A stretch of DNA of 64,000 nucleotides, taken from the NCBI GenBank assembly GCA_964398055.1, contig CAYNLK010000020.1, forward strand, positions 1-64,000, read 5' to 3'. Numbering within the stretch: the first letter of the stretch is position 1; the number at the start of each line of letters is the position of its first letter. Under the pieces are notes generated by a model, which was not told the DNA's origin, did not search any database, and saw only the letters and a list, made by a program, of their open reading frames with translations. Position numbers and translations under genes: made by a program. Positions 1 through 8,408 of this stretch are shown piece after piece. This DNA comes from CAYNLK01 sp964398055. Lineage in GTDB: Bacteria; Chloroflexota; Anaerolineae; 4572-78; J111.

Positions 1-60
1 TATACCCGCTATTATTCACCGTGTCACTCAGGGGTTATTCGGATAGGCCCTTAATGCCAT

Positions 61-1350
61 TCATCCAGCAATCTCCTTGAAGGCAGTTTGAGCCGCCTGA
101 ATGGTGGCCACGACAACCTCCGGGGTGTGGGCCGTGGAAAAGAAGCCCGCCTCAAATTGGGATGGGGCTAAGTAGACCCCCCGTTCCAGCATAGCCCGGA
201 AGAAGCGCGCGTAAAGTTTGGTGTCGCTTTTGGCGGCGCTGTTCCAATTGGTCACTGGCTGGTCGGTGAAGAAGGTGCAGAACATCGTGCCCACCTGGGT
301 CTGGAACACCGGCACACCGGCGGCCTCGGCCGCAGCCCCAATACCCTCACATAATTTGGTGCTATTTTCAACCAGGTTGTCAAACACGCCCGGCTCGGCC
401 AGGGCCTGCAGCGTTACAATGCCGGCAGTCATCGCCAGGGGGTTGCCGCTGAGGGTGCCGGCCTGGTACATCGCTCCGGCCGGCGCAACCGTTTGCATGA
501 TTTCCCGCCGGCCGGCATAGGCCCCCACCGGCAGGCCCCCGCCGATCACTTTACCCAGCGCGGTCAGGTCGGGCATTACGCCGTAGTATTCTTGCGCCCC
601 GCCCAAAGCCACTCTGAAGCCGGTCATCACTTCGTCAAAAATCAACAGCGCGCCGGATTGGTTGCACAACTCTCGCAAGCCGGCCAGATAGCCCTCGACG
701 GGTGGAATGACGCCCATATTGCCGGCAACCGGCTCCAGGATGATCCCGGCAATCCGGTCGCCATATTCATTGAAGAGTTGCCGGATGGCCTCCAGGTCAT
801 TAAAGGGCGCGGTCAGGGTGTCTTGGGTGGCGCCTTTGGGCACGCCGGGGCTATCCGGCAACCCCAGGGTCGCCACCCCGGAGCCGGCCTGAACCAGCAG
901 GAAGTCGGCGTGGCCGTGGTAGTGACCTTGCAGCTTGATGATTTTAGCCCGGCCGGTATAGGCCCGGGCCAGGCGCAGCACGCTCATCGTCGCTTCGGTA
1001 CCGGAGTTGACGAAGCGGACCTGTTCGGCCGAAGGCACCAACTCGATGACCAGCTCGGCCAACTCCGTTTCCAGCGCGGTCGGCGCGCCGTAGCTGGTGC
1101 CTCGCTCAATGGCCTGGTGCAATGCTTTGACGACGCGCGGGTTGGCATGTCCCAGAATCAGCGGACCCCAACTGAGAACGTAGTCGATATAGCGATTGCC
1201 GTCCGCATCCCAGAGATAGGCGCCGCCAGCCCGGTCGATGAAGAGCGGCTGGCCGCCCACCGCCCGAAAGGCGCGCACCGGCGAGTTGACGCCGCCGGGA
1301 ATGACTCTTTGGGCCGCCTGGAACAGTTTCTTGGAGTTGGAAAAGTTCAT
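61..1350 (-). CDS. hemL: Glutamate-1-semialdehyde 2,1-aminomutase (HemL)
   Basis: PLP-dependent enzyme that converts glutamate-1-semialdehyde to 5-aminolevulinate, the second step of the C5 route to tetrapyrroles, in the cytosol. The 429-residue length is normal for the family. Seen directly: the N-terminal SKKLFQAAQRVIPGGVNSPVRAF-type start region, the FVNSGTEA phosphate-binding segment, the IIFDEVMTGFR segment and the PLP lysine in ALGKVIGGGLPVGAY. It is the last gene of a minus-strand heme run (hemC, cobA-hemD, CBS, hemB, hemL) and is separated from hemB by 85 bp, so it may have its own ribosome loading but probably shares the transcript. The partner hemA (glutamyl-tRNA reductase) is not in the window. 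Identification is firm; the regulation is not visible. Confidence 0.97.
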   Translation of the reverse strand: MNFSNSKKLFQAAQRVIPGGVNSPVRAFRAVGGQPLFIDRAGGAYLWDADGNRYIDYVLSWGPLILGHANPRVVKALHQAIERGTSYGAPTALETELAELVIELVPSAEQVRFVNSGTEATMSVLRLARAYTGRAKIIKLQGHYHGHADFLLVQAGSGVATLGLPDSPGVPKGATQDTLTAPFNDLEAIRQLFNEYGDRIAGIILEPVAGNMGVIPPVEGYLAGLRELCNQSGALLIFDEVMTGFRVALGGAQEYYGVMPDLTALGKVIGGGLPVGAYAGRREIMQTVAPAGAMYQAGTLSGNPLAMTAGIVTLQALAEPGVFDNLVENSTKLCEGIGAAAEAAGVPVFQTQVGTMFCTFFTDQPVTNWNSAAKSDTKLYARFFRAMLERGVYLAPSQFEAGFFSTAHTPEVVVATIQAAQTAFKEIAG

Positions 1351-1435
1351 CCCTGCACCTCACTCAATGATATGTTACGCGGCGTATTGCGGCAAGATAA
1401 GCCCTCTACGCTTTCCGCTCACCGCGCTACGTGCC

Positions 1436-2479
1436 CTACTCCGTCAGCCAGCGAGCCGCCGCCTTGGCCCAGTAGGTCAAGATCATATCGGCTCCGGCTC
1501 GTTTGATGGCCGTCAAGCTTTCCAATGCGGTTTTCTTCTCGTCCAGCCAGCCCAGTTGGGCCGCGGCTTTGAGCATGCTGTATTCGCCGCTCACGTTGTA
1601 GGCTGCCAGTGGTAGACCCGGAAAGCGATCGTGCGCTTGCCGGATAACATCCAGGTAAGGTAGGGCCGGTTTCACCATGATCATATCGGCTCCCTCGGCG
1701 ATATCCAACTCGATCTCCCGCATAGCCTGGCGAGCATTGGCCGGGTCCAGCTGGTACGTGGAGCGGTCGCCAAATTGGGGCGGGCTATCGGCGGCGTCGC
1801 GGAAGGGGCCATAAAAGGCGCTGGCAAACTTGGCCGAGTAGCCCATAATCGGCGTATCGACAAAACCGGCCTGATCCAGTGCCCGGCGAATGGCCGCCAC
1901 CTGGCCGTCCATCATGGCGCTGGGCGCAGGCACATCAGCCCCGGCCCGGGCATGCGAGACAGCGACCTGGCCCAGAATCTCAATCGACGGGTCATTCAGA
2001 ATCTGACCATCGGCCACCAGGCCGCAGTGACCATGATCGGTGTACTCACACATGCACACGTCGGTCATAATAACCAGCCCGGGACTGGCTGCCCGCAGCG
2101 CCTGGATGGCTTGCTGGACGATTCCATCCTCGGCAAAATTCTCCCGGCCAACCGGATCTTTTTGGGCCGGCAGTCCGAACAGCATTACTGCCGGGATGCC
2201 CAGCTCAGCCAGTTCAGCCGCTTCCGCCGCCAGTATGTCAACCGATTGCTGGTAGACGCCCGGCATCGAGGGCACTTCCCGGCGCACACCGTGACCGTGG
2301 ACAATAAACAGCGGGTAGATGAAATCGGCCGGACTCAGCCGGACTTCTCTCACCAGCCGGCGCAGCCCGTCGGTGCGGCGCAGGCGGCGCAGCCGGGTTG
2401 TTGGAAAAGTCGCCCCTCCACTCGGAGCAACAGGCGGGTTGTCAACCACGTCCGCGCTGGCAACGAGTTCAACTTGCAT
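1436..2479 (-). CDS. hemB: Delta-aminolevulinic acid dehydratase / porphobilinogen synthase (HemB)
   Basis: Condenses two 5-aminolevulinate molecules to porphobilinogen. The protein is 347 residues, with an N-terminal extension of about 25 residues before the conserved RLRRLRRTDGLRRLVRE start. It carries the cysteine-rich zinc-site motif DVCMCEYTDHGHCG and the two Schiff-base lysine regions, MGYSAKFASAFYGPFR and MVKPALPYLD. It is therefore the Zn-dependent type rather than the Mg/Asp-rich type. The gene begins 6 bp after the CBS-domain gene ends and sits in the heme operon. The first ATG was kept because no closer ribosome site was evident, and a shorter start is possible. Confidence 0.97.
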   Translation of the reverse strand: MQVELVASADVVDNPPVAPSGGATFPTTRLRRLRRTDGLRRLVREVRLSPADFIYPLFIVHGHGVRREVPSMPGVYQQSVDILAAEAAELAELGIPAVMLFGLPAQKDPVGRENFAEDGIVQQAIQALRAASPGLVIMTDVCMCEYTDHGHCGLVADGQILNDPSIEILGQVAVSHARAGADVPAPSAMMDGQVAAIRRALDQAGFVDTPIMGYSAKFASAFYGPFRDAADSPPQFGDRSTYQLDPANARQAMREIELDIAEGADMIMVKPALPYLDVIRQAHDRFPGLPLAAYNVSGEYSMLKAAAQLGWLDEKKTALESLTAIKRAGADMILTYWAKAAARWLTE

Positions 2480-2485
2480 GAGAGA

Positions 2486-2920
2486 CTAACCTCCACCCAC
2501 AATATAATTTTGCAGTTGTTCGATCATAAATTCCTGATTCGAGATGATGGCCTTGACCACATCACCGATAGAAATGACCCCCACCAGCTTGTCATCCTCC
2601 AAAACCGGCAGGTGACGCACTCGCTGGTTGGTCATCAGGGCCATACACTCTTCAATCGAGGCATCCGGGCTTACAAAAAACACCGTGCGGGTCATGATCT
2701 CGCTAACCGGTATCTGCATCGACGATTTTTGATGCAAAATGACCTTGCGGGCATAGTCCCGTTCAGAAATGATGCCGGCCAGTTTTCCGCCTTCCAGCAC
2801 CACTAAGGCCCCGATATTCTTGTCGGCCATCAGTTGCAGCGCTTCGTAAACTGTCGCTTCGGGACTGATCGACCAGACCTCAGAACCCTTCCCCTGGAGC
2901 AGTTGTTTTACAATTGTCAT
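2486..2920 (-). CDS. CBS-domain pair protein
   Basis: A 144-residue stand-alone Bateman module: two CBS domains, roughly residues 10-65 and 75-135, each with the usual GALVVLEGGKLAGIISERDYARK or VRHLPVLEDDKLVGVISIGDVVK pattern. Such pairs bind adenine nucleotides or other adenosyl ligands and act as energy or cofactor sensors. The start overlaps the end of cobA-hemD by 4 bp (ATGA type), which implies translational coupling inside the heme operon. That position suggests, as inference only, that it tunes tetrapyrrole flux by binding a nucleotide or SAM. No fused enzyme domain is present and the specific ligand cannot be read from the sequence. Confidence 0.9.
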   Translation of the reverse strand: MTIVKQLLQGKGSEVWSISPEATVYEALQLMADKNIGALVVLEGGKLAGIISERDYARKVILHQKSSMQIPVSEIMTRTVFFVSPDASIEECMALMTNQRVRHLPVLEDDKLVGVISIGDVVKAIISNQEFMIEQLQNYIVGGG

Positions 2921-4467
2921 CGGCAGACCTCCTTCAATATTGCCAACATTCCTGCGATTGTATAATTTTCGGCCACGGCGTTGACCGGTACGCCCAACTC
3001 CGCGGCCGTGGCCGCAGTGATAGGCCCGATACAGACGACCTGGCTATGTTTTAAGAATTCAGCCGGCGCTCGTCCCCCCAGGCAGTTGACATACCCTTGC
3101 ACAGTTGAGGAGCTGGTAAAGGTGACGATGTCCGCAGCCGGAGGCAGGGGGCCGCCTTCAATAGGTACGGTGCGGTAGGCCGGGATCTCGTCAACCAGGG
3201 CGCCCCGCTCGACCAACCCCTCGGCCAGGGTCTGGCGGGCGATATCGGCCCGGGCCAGCAAAAATCGCTGCCCGGCCACCGGGCCAAGCCGGTCAAAAGC
3301 CGCCAGCACCCCTTCGGCCGTGTAAACGTCCGGCAGCAGGTCGGGCTTGATGCTGCGCTGAGCCAGAGCAGCCGCGGTGGCCGGCCCAATGGCGGCAATC
3401 CGCACCGCCGCTAGACTGCGGCTATCCAATCCCAATTGTTCTAACCGTTCCCAGAAGGCGGCTACGCCATTGGCGCTGGTCAGAACGAGCCAGTTGTAGA
3501 GGTTGGCTGGCTGGCCGGTTGGTTGGTCAGGATAGTCAGCCGGCCTGGCCAGCCGTTGGATGGCTTCATCCAGGGAGCTAGTATCGGCTACCGGGCGAAT
3601 CTCGATGGTTGGAAAGGAGATTGGTTCGGCGCCGAGCGCCCGCAATGCGGCCATAAAATCGGCCGCCTGGTGAACCGGTCGAGTTACCAGGACTCGCTTG
3701 CCTGACAAGGGATAATCCGGGCCGGGATAGAACCAGGCCAAGTCAGCAGCCAACTCAGCCACCTGGCCTATCACCACAACTGAATTTGACTCGATTTTCT
3801 GCTGCTCAATTGCCGGCGCCAACTTACCCAGTGTGGTCAGCAATTGCTTTTGCTGGGGCAGAGTGCCGTTCTCGACGACCAGCGCCGGCGTATCGGCCGG
3901 ACGGCCCGCGGCCAACAATTGGTCGACGATTTCCGGTAACCTTTCCAGCGGCATCAGGATAACCAGGGTTTCGACCCCGGCCAGGGCGGTCCAGTTGGCC
4001 TTGACCGGCTGCTCCTCAAATTCAAAGCCCGATACGACAGTAAAACTGCTGCCGTAAGCCCAATCTGTTACCGGGACACCGGCGTAAGCCGGCGCGGCGA
4101 TGGCGCTGGTCACGCCGGGCACCAGTTCGCAGCGCAAACCGGCTTGCCGGGCAGCCTTCAGTTCAAGCGCGGCCCGGCCAAAGACAAAGGGGTCACCCGG
4201 CCAGAGCCGGACCACCGTCTTGTTCTGACGGGCCAAATCAAGCAGCAGCCGGTTGACTTCTGCCTGAGCCATTTTGTTGCCTCGGCGGCGCGAGCCGACA
4301 TCATAGACTTCGGCCTCCGGTCGCGCCGCTTGCAGCAGCCGGGCGTGAGTCAGGGTATCGCCCACAATCGCATCGGCTTCTTGGACCAGGGCTAACCCCT
4401 TAACGGTGATCAGGTTTATCTCGCCGGGACCGGTCCCGACCAGGTAGATGCAGCCTGGTTTGTCCAT
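2917..4467 (-). CDS. cobA-hemD: Bifunctional uroporphyrinogen-III C-methyltransferase / uroporphyrinogen-III synthase (CobA-HemD)
   Basis: A fusion of two consecutive tetrapyrrole enzymes in 516 residues. Residues about 1-245 are the SAM-dependent SUMT domain, with the N-terminal VGTGPGEINLITVKGL loop, the LWPGDPFVFGR motif and the VPGVTSAIAAPAYAGVPVT segment. Residues about 255-516 are the HemD domain, beginning at LSGKRVLVTRP and ending with the VCIGPITAATAAELG motif. HemD closes hydroxymethylbilane into uroporphyrinogen III, and the SUMT half diverts it to precorrin-2 for siroheme, cobalamin or alternative heme routes. This fusion order is common in Firmicutes and Chloroflexota. The gene follows hemC by 2 bp and overlaps the CBS gene by 4 bp. 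Confidence 0.96.
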   Translation of the reverse strand: MDKPGCIYLVGTGPGEINLITVKGLALVQEADAIVGDTLTHARLLQAARPEAEVYDVGSRRRGNKMAQAEVNRLLLDLARQNKTVVRLWPGDPFVFGRAALELKAARQAGLRCELVPGVTSAIAAPAYAGVPVTDWAYGSSFTVVSGFEFEEQPVKANWTALAGVETLVILMPLERLPEIVDQLLAAGRPADTPALVVENGTLPQQKQLLTTLGKLAPAIEQQKIESNSVVVIGQVAELAADLAWFYPGPDYPLSGKRVLVTRPVHQAADFMAALRALGAEPISFPTIEIRPVADTSSLDEAIQRLARPADYPDQPTGQPANLYNWLVLTSANGVAAFWERLEQLGLDSRSLAAVRIAAIGPATAAALAQRSIKPDLLPDVYTAEGVLAAFDRLGPVAGQRFLLARADIARQTLAEGLVERGALVDEIPAYRTVPIEGGPLPPAADIVTFTSSSTVQGYVNCLGGRAPAEFLKHSQVVCIGPITAATAAELGVPVNAVAENYTIAGMLAILKEVCR

Positions 4468-4469
4468 TG

Positions 4470-5396
4470 CTAACTTGAACCGTTGAGCAATTCCCAGGCC
4501 CCGCGGGCCAGGGCTTCGGCGGCCAGTCGCCGGCCCAGGCGCTCGGCCTCGTCAAGCGGGGCGCTGCCAACCGCCCGGACCACCTGGCGGCCGGTAGGAC
4601 TGGCCACCAGCGCCTCCAGGATAACTTCAGTTTCGGTAACGGTACCAAGAGCTGCTACTGGCACGGAACAACCTCCGCCCAAACCCGCCAAAAAGGCCCG
4701 CTCGGCGGTAACGGCGGCGCGGCTGGGCCGATGTTCCAAAACCTGCACATAGCCGCCTATCTCAGGATCGTCGGTGCGACCCTGGACGCCCAGCGCGCCC
4801 TGACCCGGTGCCGGCAGCATGACCGAATGGGGAATGGGGTGGGCGCAAACAAGGTCGGCCCGGTTTAGCCGTGAGAGACCGGCCTGGGCCAGCACAATGG
4901 CATCGTAACCCTGAGCCGGATCATCCAATTTGCGCAGGCGGGTATCAACATTGCCGCGAATGTCTTTGATTTGCAGGTCGGGTCGTAGGGCCAACACCTG
5001 GGCGGCCCGGCGCAGACTGCTGGTGCCAACTACCGCGTCGGCGGGTAAATCCTCCAACCGGGCCGCCCGGTGTGACAGCAGCAGGTCTTGGGTAGAAGCG
5101 CGTTCCGGCACGGCCAAAATGGTCAGGCCGCGACTTTCCTCAACCGGCAGGTCCTTCAGGCTGTGGACGGCCAGGTCGATCCGCCCCTGGTGCAGGGCCT
5201 GTTCCAACTCAGCGGTAAAAAGACCCTTGCCGCCAATTTTGGGGAGCGGATCGCGCCGATTCAGATCGCCCTGGGTGTCGATTAATTCGATTTCAACGTT
5301 AAGTTCTGGCCAGGCCTGCTGCAAAAGCTGGCGGACCTGCTTTGATTGAGCCTGGGCCAGTTGCGAGCGCCGGGAACCAATGATCAGCTTTTTCAT
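4470..5396 (-). CDS. hemC: Hydroxymethylbilane synthase / porphobilinogen deaminase (HemC)
   Basis: Polymerises four porphobilinogens into hydroxymethylbilane on a covalently bound dipyrromethane primer. The length of 308 residues is typical. Visible motifs are the N-terminal IGSRRSQLAQAQS, the catalytic Asp region LAVHSLKDLPVE, the arginine-rich VGTSSLRRAAQVLALRPD and DIRGNVDTRLRKL segments, and the cofactor cysteine in GLGGGCSVPVAALG. It lies directly after malate dehydrogenase (stop and start adjacent, no spacer) and 2 bp before cobA-hemD, so these genes are very likely one transcript. Confidence 0.97.
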   Translation of the reverse strand: MKKLIIGSRRSQLAQAQSKQVRQLLQQAWPELNVEIELIDTQGDLNRRDPLPKIGGKGLFTAELEQALHQGRIDLAVHSLKDLPVEESRGLTILAVPERASTQDLLLSHRAARLEDLPADAVVGTSSLRRAAQVLALRPDLQIKDIRGNVDTRLRKLDDPAQGYDAIVLAQAGLSRLNRADLVCAHPIPHSVMLPAPGQGALGVQGRTDDPEIGGYVQVLEHRPSRAAVTAERAFLAGLGGGCSVPVAALGTVTETEVILEALVASPTGRQVVRAVGSAPLDEAERLGRRLAAEALARGAWELLNGSS

Positions 5397-6386
5397 CTAT
5401 CTGGGCAATAAATCTGCCACCACAGCTCTTTCTTGCCGTAGCTCCTCGATTGTAAGTTCAAACTTGGGCCTGGCCCAATCGCTGATGGTGAGACCCTGGA
5501 CGATATGGTAACCGCCCTGGCCATCGCTGACCAGCGGGAATGACGAAACCAGGCCCTTATCCACCCCATAACTGCCATCGGAGACAACACTGGCCGAGAA
5601 CCAGTTGCCGGCGGCGGTTTTGTTCCTGAAACTCTGGATGTGATCCCCGATGGCATTGGCAGCCGACCCGGCCGAGGAATGACCACGCACGGCAATGACC
5701 ACGGCGCCTCGTTTTTGAACGGTGGTGATGAATTCGTTTCTAAGCCAGGCATGATCATTAATGACTTCATAGACCGGCTCACTTTTGATTTTGGCATTTT
5801 CGGCATCCGGATATTGGGTATTACTGTGGTTACCCCAGATGGTCACGTTGGTAACATCGGTTACCCGAACGCCGGCCTTTTTAGCCAGTTGGGCGACAGC
5901 CCGGTTTTGATCCAGCCGGGTCATAGCGGTAAAGCGTTCTTTGGGGATATCAGGCGCATTGTTAGCGGCGATGAGGGCGTTGGTGTTGGCCGGATTGCCG
6001 ACCACAACGATTCGAACATCGGCCGCAGCGCGCTCATTCAGGGCCTGGCCCTGCTCGACAAAAATCGGTCCATTCGCCCGGATCAAGTCGCCTCGCTCCA
6101 TCCCCTGGCCGCGCGGTCTGGCCCCGACCATCAAGACCCAGCTGGCTCCGTCAAAAGCTATTCTGGGATCGTCAGTAGCCATCACGCTGTCCAGCAGCGG
6201 AAAGGCGCAATCTTCCAGCTCCATCACTGAGCCTTCCAGGGACTTCAGCGCCGGTGTAATTTCCAGCAAGCGCAGGGCAATCGGCGTATCAGGCCCAAAT
6301 ACTTTGCCAGAGCCCAGACAAAAAAGGAGGGTATAACCAATCTGTCCAGCAGCACCGGTTACAGCAACATTGATCACCTTACTCAT
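5397..6386 (-). CDS. mdh: Malate dehydrogenase
   Basis: NAD-dependent interconversion of malate and oxaloacetate. The protein resembles the roughly 330-residue cytosolic-type MDH subgroup. It has the nucleotide-binding VAVTGAAGQIGYTLLF start, the mobile-loop arginines in GARPRGQGMERGDL, the VVVGNPANTNALIA motif, and the catalytic pair region TIWGNHSNTQYPD with the active-site His. ATG 6386 (MSKVINVAV) is preferred to the ATG six bases upstream, because the AAGGAG ribosome site lies about 7 nt before it. The gene heads the heme gene run; hemA might be expected in that position, so its role there is probably only co-transcription. Confidence 0.95.
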   Translation of the reverse strand: MSKVINVAVTGAAGQIGYTLLFCLGSGKVFGPDTPIALRLLEITPALKSLEGSVMELEDCAFPLLDSVMATDDPRIAFDGASWVLMVGARPRGQGMERGDLIRANGPIFVEQGQALNERAAADVRIVVVGNPANTNALIAANNAPDIPKERFTAMTRLDQNRAVAQLAKKAGVRVTDVTNVTIWGNHSNTQYPDAENAKIKSEPVYEVINDHAWLRNEFITTVQKRGAVVIAVRGHSSAGSAANAIGDHIQSFRNKTAAGNWFSASVVSDGSYGVDKGLVSSFPLVSDGQGGYHIVQGLTISDWARPKFELTIEELRQERAVVADLLPR

Positions 6387-6631
6387 GCACATCTCCTTAA
6401 TCTGTTTTTGGTTGGTATACCGCTGTTATGTTGGGCGGCTTGAAAGGAACTAGCAGAAGGGGAATGAGCAAGGACACTCTCCCTGAAGGCGCTTTGCCCT
6501 TGTTCAGGCCCAGGCTTGCAGGAAAAAAAGTTCAACCAAGCTGAGCCTCTTTAATTATGTTACATCCAAGCTAGCAAATTTTAAAATAGACAGGATGATT
6601 TTTAGGCACTAGACCGGTCAGGTCTGGGTTA
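6387..6631. other. Intergenic spacer upstream of mdh
   Basis: About 245 bp between the DUF4332 gene and mdh, both on the minus strand. It contains the AAGGAG ribosome site of mdh. Near 6609-6622 it holds a short GC-rich symmetric stretch (AGACC GGTCA GGTCT) that could be a small hairpin or an operator. No ORF, RNA gene or strong promoter was recognised here. Confidence 0.4.
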
Positions 6632-7036
6632 TTAATAGAAGATGAGTCGAGGCAGGTTTTTGGCTTGTTCAATCCAGTTACTAACCTGGTTCAGCCCCGC
6701 GACTTGACGGACCAGCTTTTTTTCCCCATTGATCTCGAGCAGTTTCTGGTGCAGATTCTCCGGATTGCGTTGGGCCAATTCAGGCACCGTATCGACCCCG
6801 GCAGCTTCCAGTAATTCAGCATATTGGCTGCCGATCCCATTGATTCGGAACAGGTCGGCATGATTGACCCAGCGCAGGATCAACTTGCTGCTCAAGCCGG
6901 TTTGGGCCGCAATCTCTTCTCGTCCCTTGGGGGTAGCGCCCTGCTCCAGCAACGCTTCCAGAGTGGCAATGCCGGCCGCCTGCAATTTTTGGGCGTAGAC
7001 CTCGCCGATGCCTTCGATGTCGATTAACTTTGTCAT
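6632..7036 (-). CDS. DUF4332 helix-hairpin-helix protein
   Basis: A 134-residue cytosolic protein made almost entirely of helix-hairpin-helix-like units. IEGIGEVYAQKLQAAGI near the N terminus and INGIGSQYAELLEAAGV in the middle are paired GIG hairpins, as in the DUF4332 family and the ends of DNA polymerase and ligase HhH domains. The family is uncharacterised, and DNA or RNA binding is plausible from the fold. The gene stands alone on the minus strand, with a ribosome-site-like GGAGG just upstream. No partner is evident in its neighbourhood. Confidence 0.8.
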   Translation of the reverse strand: MTKLIDIEGIGEVYAQKLQAAGIATLEALLEQGATPKGREEIAAQTGLSSKLILRWVNHADLFRINGIGSQYAELLEAAGVDTVPELAQRNPENLHQKLLEINGEKKLVRQVAGLNQVSNWIEQAKNLPRLIFY

Positions 7037-7136
7037 AGTTTGACCTCCATGCTGATTTGAGTTCGTTGAACTTGATTTGGAATGTTATTTTTTGGCGCCA
7101 CTGAAAAAGGTCAATTACCCGGCTTTTTCAGCAGAG

Positions 7137-7838
7137 TCATTTTTCGAAAAACTCTTGCACAGCCTTGATATAGTTATGGGGAAAGTGGTCGTCGACAACA
7201 TTTTTCACCTTATCGATCAAACTTCCTACCACCGAGGCAGTTTGTCCAATCTGCTGCAGCAGGCCAACGTGTTCAAAGCCGCCGGGCGGCAAGGCAGGGA
7301 CTGTGTCGGCGCTGTTGACAAAGCGGTAGGTCTGAGGGACTCGCTTATTATACGAGTCTTTGAAATAACTGTTACCTACTTTGGGCGAGCCAAAAGTATA
7401 GCAGTTGACCTGCCGGTCAGGAAAATTGTATTGTACATCCAGGGCGCACAGAGTGGCCAGGGCGCCGCCTAAACTGTGACCGGTGCAAATGACGCGGCGG
7501 TGGGGATTGCTCTTAACCTGGTTGTGAACCGCGTCGCGGACCGATTTGTAGGCCGAGATGAAACCGTAGTGCACTTTCACCTGGCTATTCTTGTTCTCGC
7601 CGTAGGGGTAAACCTGTTGAATGAACTTCAAATCGGTAATCCAATCCCAGATACCGGTCTCTTCAGAGCCTCTAAAACCGATGACCAAGGTGTCGTCGCC
7701 GGCTTCACCAAAGATGCCCTGGGTGTCGGTACCCTTGTTTTCAAATCTGGCCGTCAAACGAAAATTTTTGATATTCGGTTGGCCGCCGTAAGTAGCCTGG
7801 GCCACCTGGGCGCATAAGAGCGCTTCATTTTTGTCCAT
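7137..7838 (-). CDS. Class 3 lipase family alpha/beta hydrolase
   Basis: A putative triacylglycerol lipase or esterase of the fungal-type class 3 family, 233 residues from ATG 7838. That start is preceded by a clear GGAGG, whereas the longer reading frame adds 13 unconserved residues. It shows the oxyanion region LVIGFRGSEE, the nucleophile elbow GHSLGGALATL, the YTFGSPKVGN segment, the aspartate in NSADTVPALPP and a late histidine (FEHVG). No signal peptide or lipobox was seen, so the product is probably cytoplasmic. The substrate is unknown. Confidence 0.88.
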   Translation of the reverse strand: MDKNEALLCAQVAQATYGGQPNIKNFRLTARFENKGTDTQGIFGEAGDDTLVIGFRGSEETGIWDWITDLKFIQQVYPYGENKNSQVKVHYGFISAYKSVRDAVHNQVKSNPHRRVICTGHSLGGALATLCALDVQYNFPDRQVNCYTFGSPKVGNSYFKDSYNKRVPQTYRFVNSADTVPALPPGGFEHVGLLQQIGQTASVVGSLIDKVKNVVDDHFPHNYIKAVQEFFEK

Positions 7839-7912
7839 GTGACGTTCCCCTCCTTCATTGGGAATTCGGTTGACCAAAAAGAGTTGGGCGAACCATTGCC
7901 GCGTTTTGGTTC

Positions 7913-8350
7913 CTAGCGGATGATCAGCCAGACACCGGCTAACAAGACGGCTACGCCGAGCAGCCGGCTCAAATCCAGCGGGCGCACTGCCGCGCCCAAA
8001 AAACCGTAGTGATCAAACAAAGCCCCGATGATAAATTGAGCTGCAACGAAAATGGTAAAAGCCGGCACCAGGCCCAGCCTGGGTACGGTATAGCTCAGCG
8101 CGCCGATGATGACCAACCCGGTCAGACCGGCGGTGAAGGTATACCACGGGGCATTTCGCCAGGCGCTTAAATTACCGCCGCCCCAGGCAAACATAACCAA
8201 TAATATAAGCAGGCCGCCGCCAACATAAGTGATGAACACGCTTTCCAAAGTGCCCATGCGCTGATCCAGCAAGCCGATGAATTGAGCTTGCAGGGCGACC
8301 ACGGCCCCGCCAATGGCTGCAATGATAACCAGCGCCGCCAGATTATTCAT
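7913..8350 (-). CDS. DMT-superfamily small transporter (DUF606/YdcZ-like)
   Basis: A 145-residue hydrophobic protein with about five membrane helices. It begins NNLAALVIIAAIGGAVVALQAQF and ends in a helix LLGVAVLLAGVWLII. This matches the half-size drug/metabolite transporter family DUF606 (YdcZ-like), whose members usually work as dimers or pairs of adjacent genes. Only a single copy is seen here, so it would have to homodimerise or pair with a distant gene. The direction of transport and the substrate cannot be inferred. It lies between a lipase and an aldo/keto reductase on the same strand without tight coupling. Confidence 0.85.
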   Translation of the reverse strand: MNNLAALVIIAAIGGAVVALQAQFIGLLDQRMGTLESVFITYVGGGLLILLVMFAWGGGNLSAWRNAPWYTFTAGLTGLVIIGALSYTVPRLGLVPAFTIFVAAQFIIGALFDHYGFLGAAVRPLDLSRLLGVAVLLAGVWLIIR

Positions 8351-8408
8351 TGGGTCAGTTTCCTTTCGAAGTTGGTGACTTTAAGACCAGGCAGGCTCCT
8401 ATTTCCAC

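Noticed and set aside
493..1506. Long plus-strand open frame opposite hemL and hemB
   Set aside because: Antisense shadow of two certain genes in GC-rich DNA; no ribosome site or recognisable protein.
1775..2806. Long plus-strand open frame opposite hemB and the CBS gene
   Set aside because: Shadow frame: low-complexity, His/Arg/Gln-rich translation and no family resemblance.
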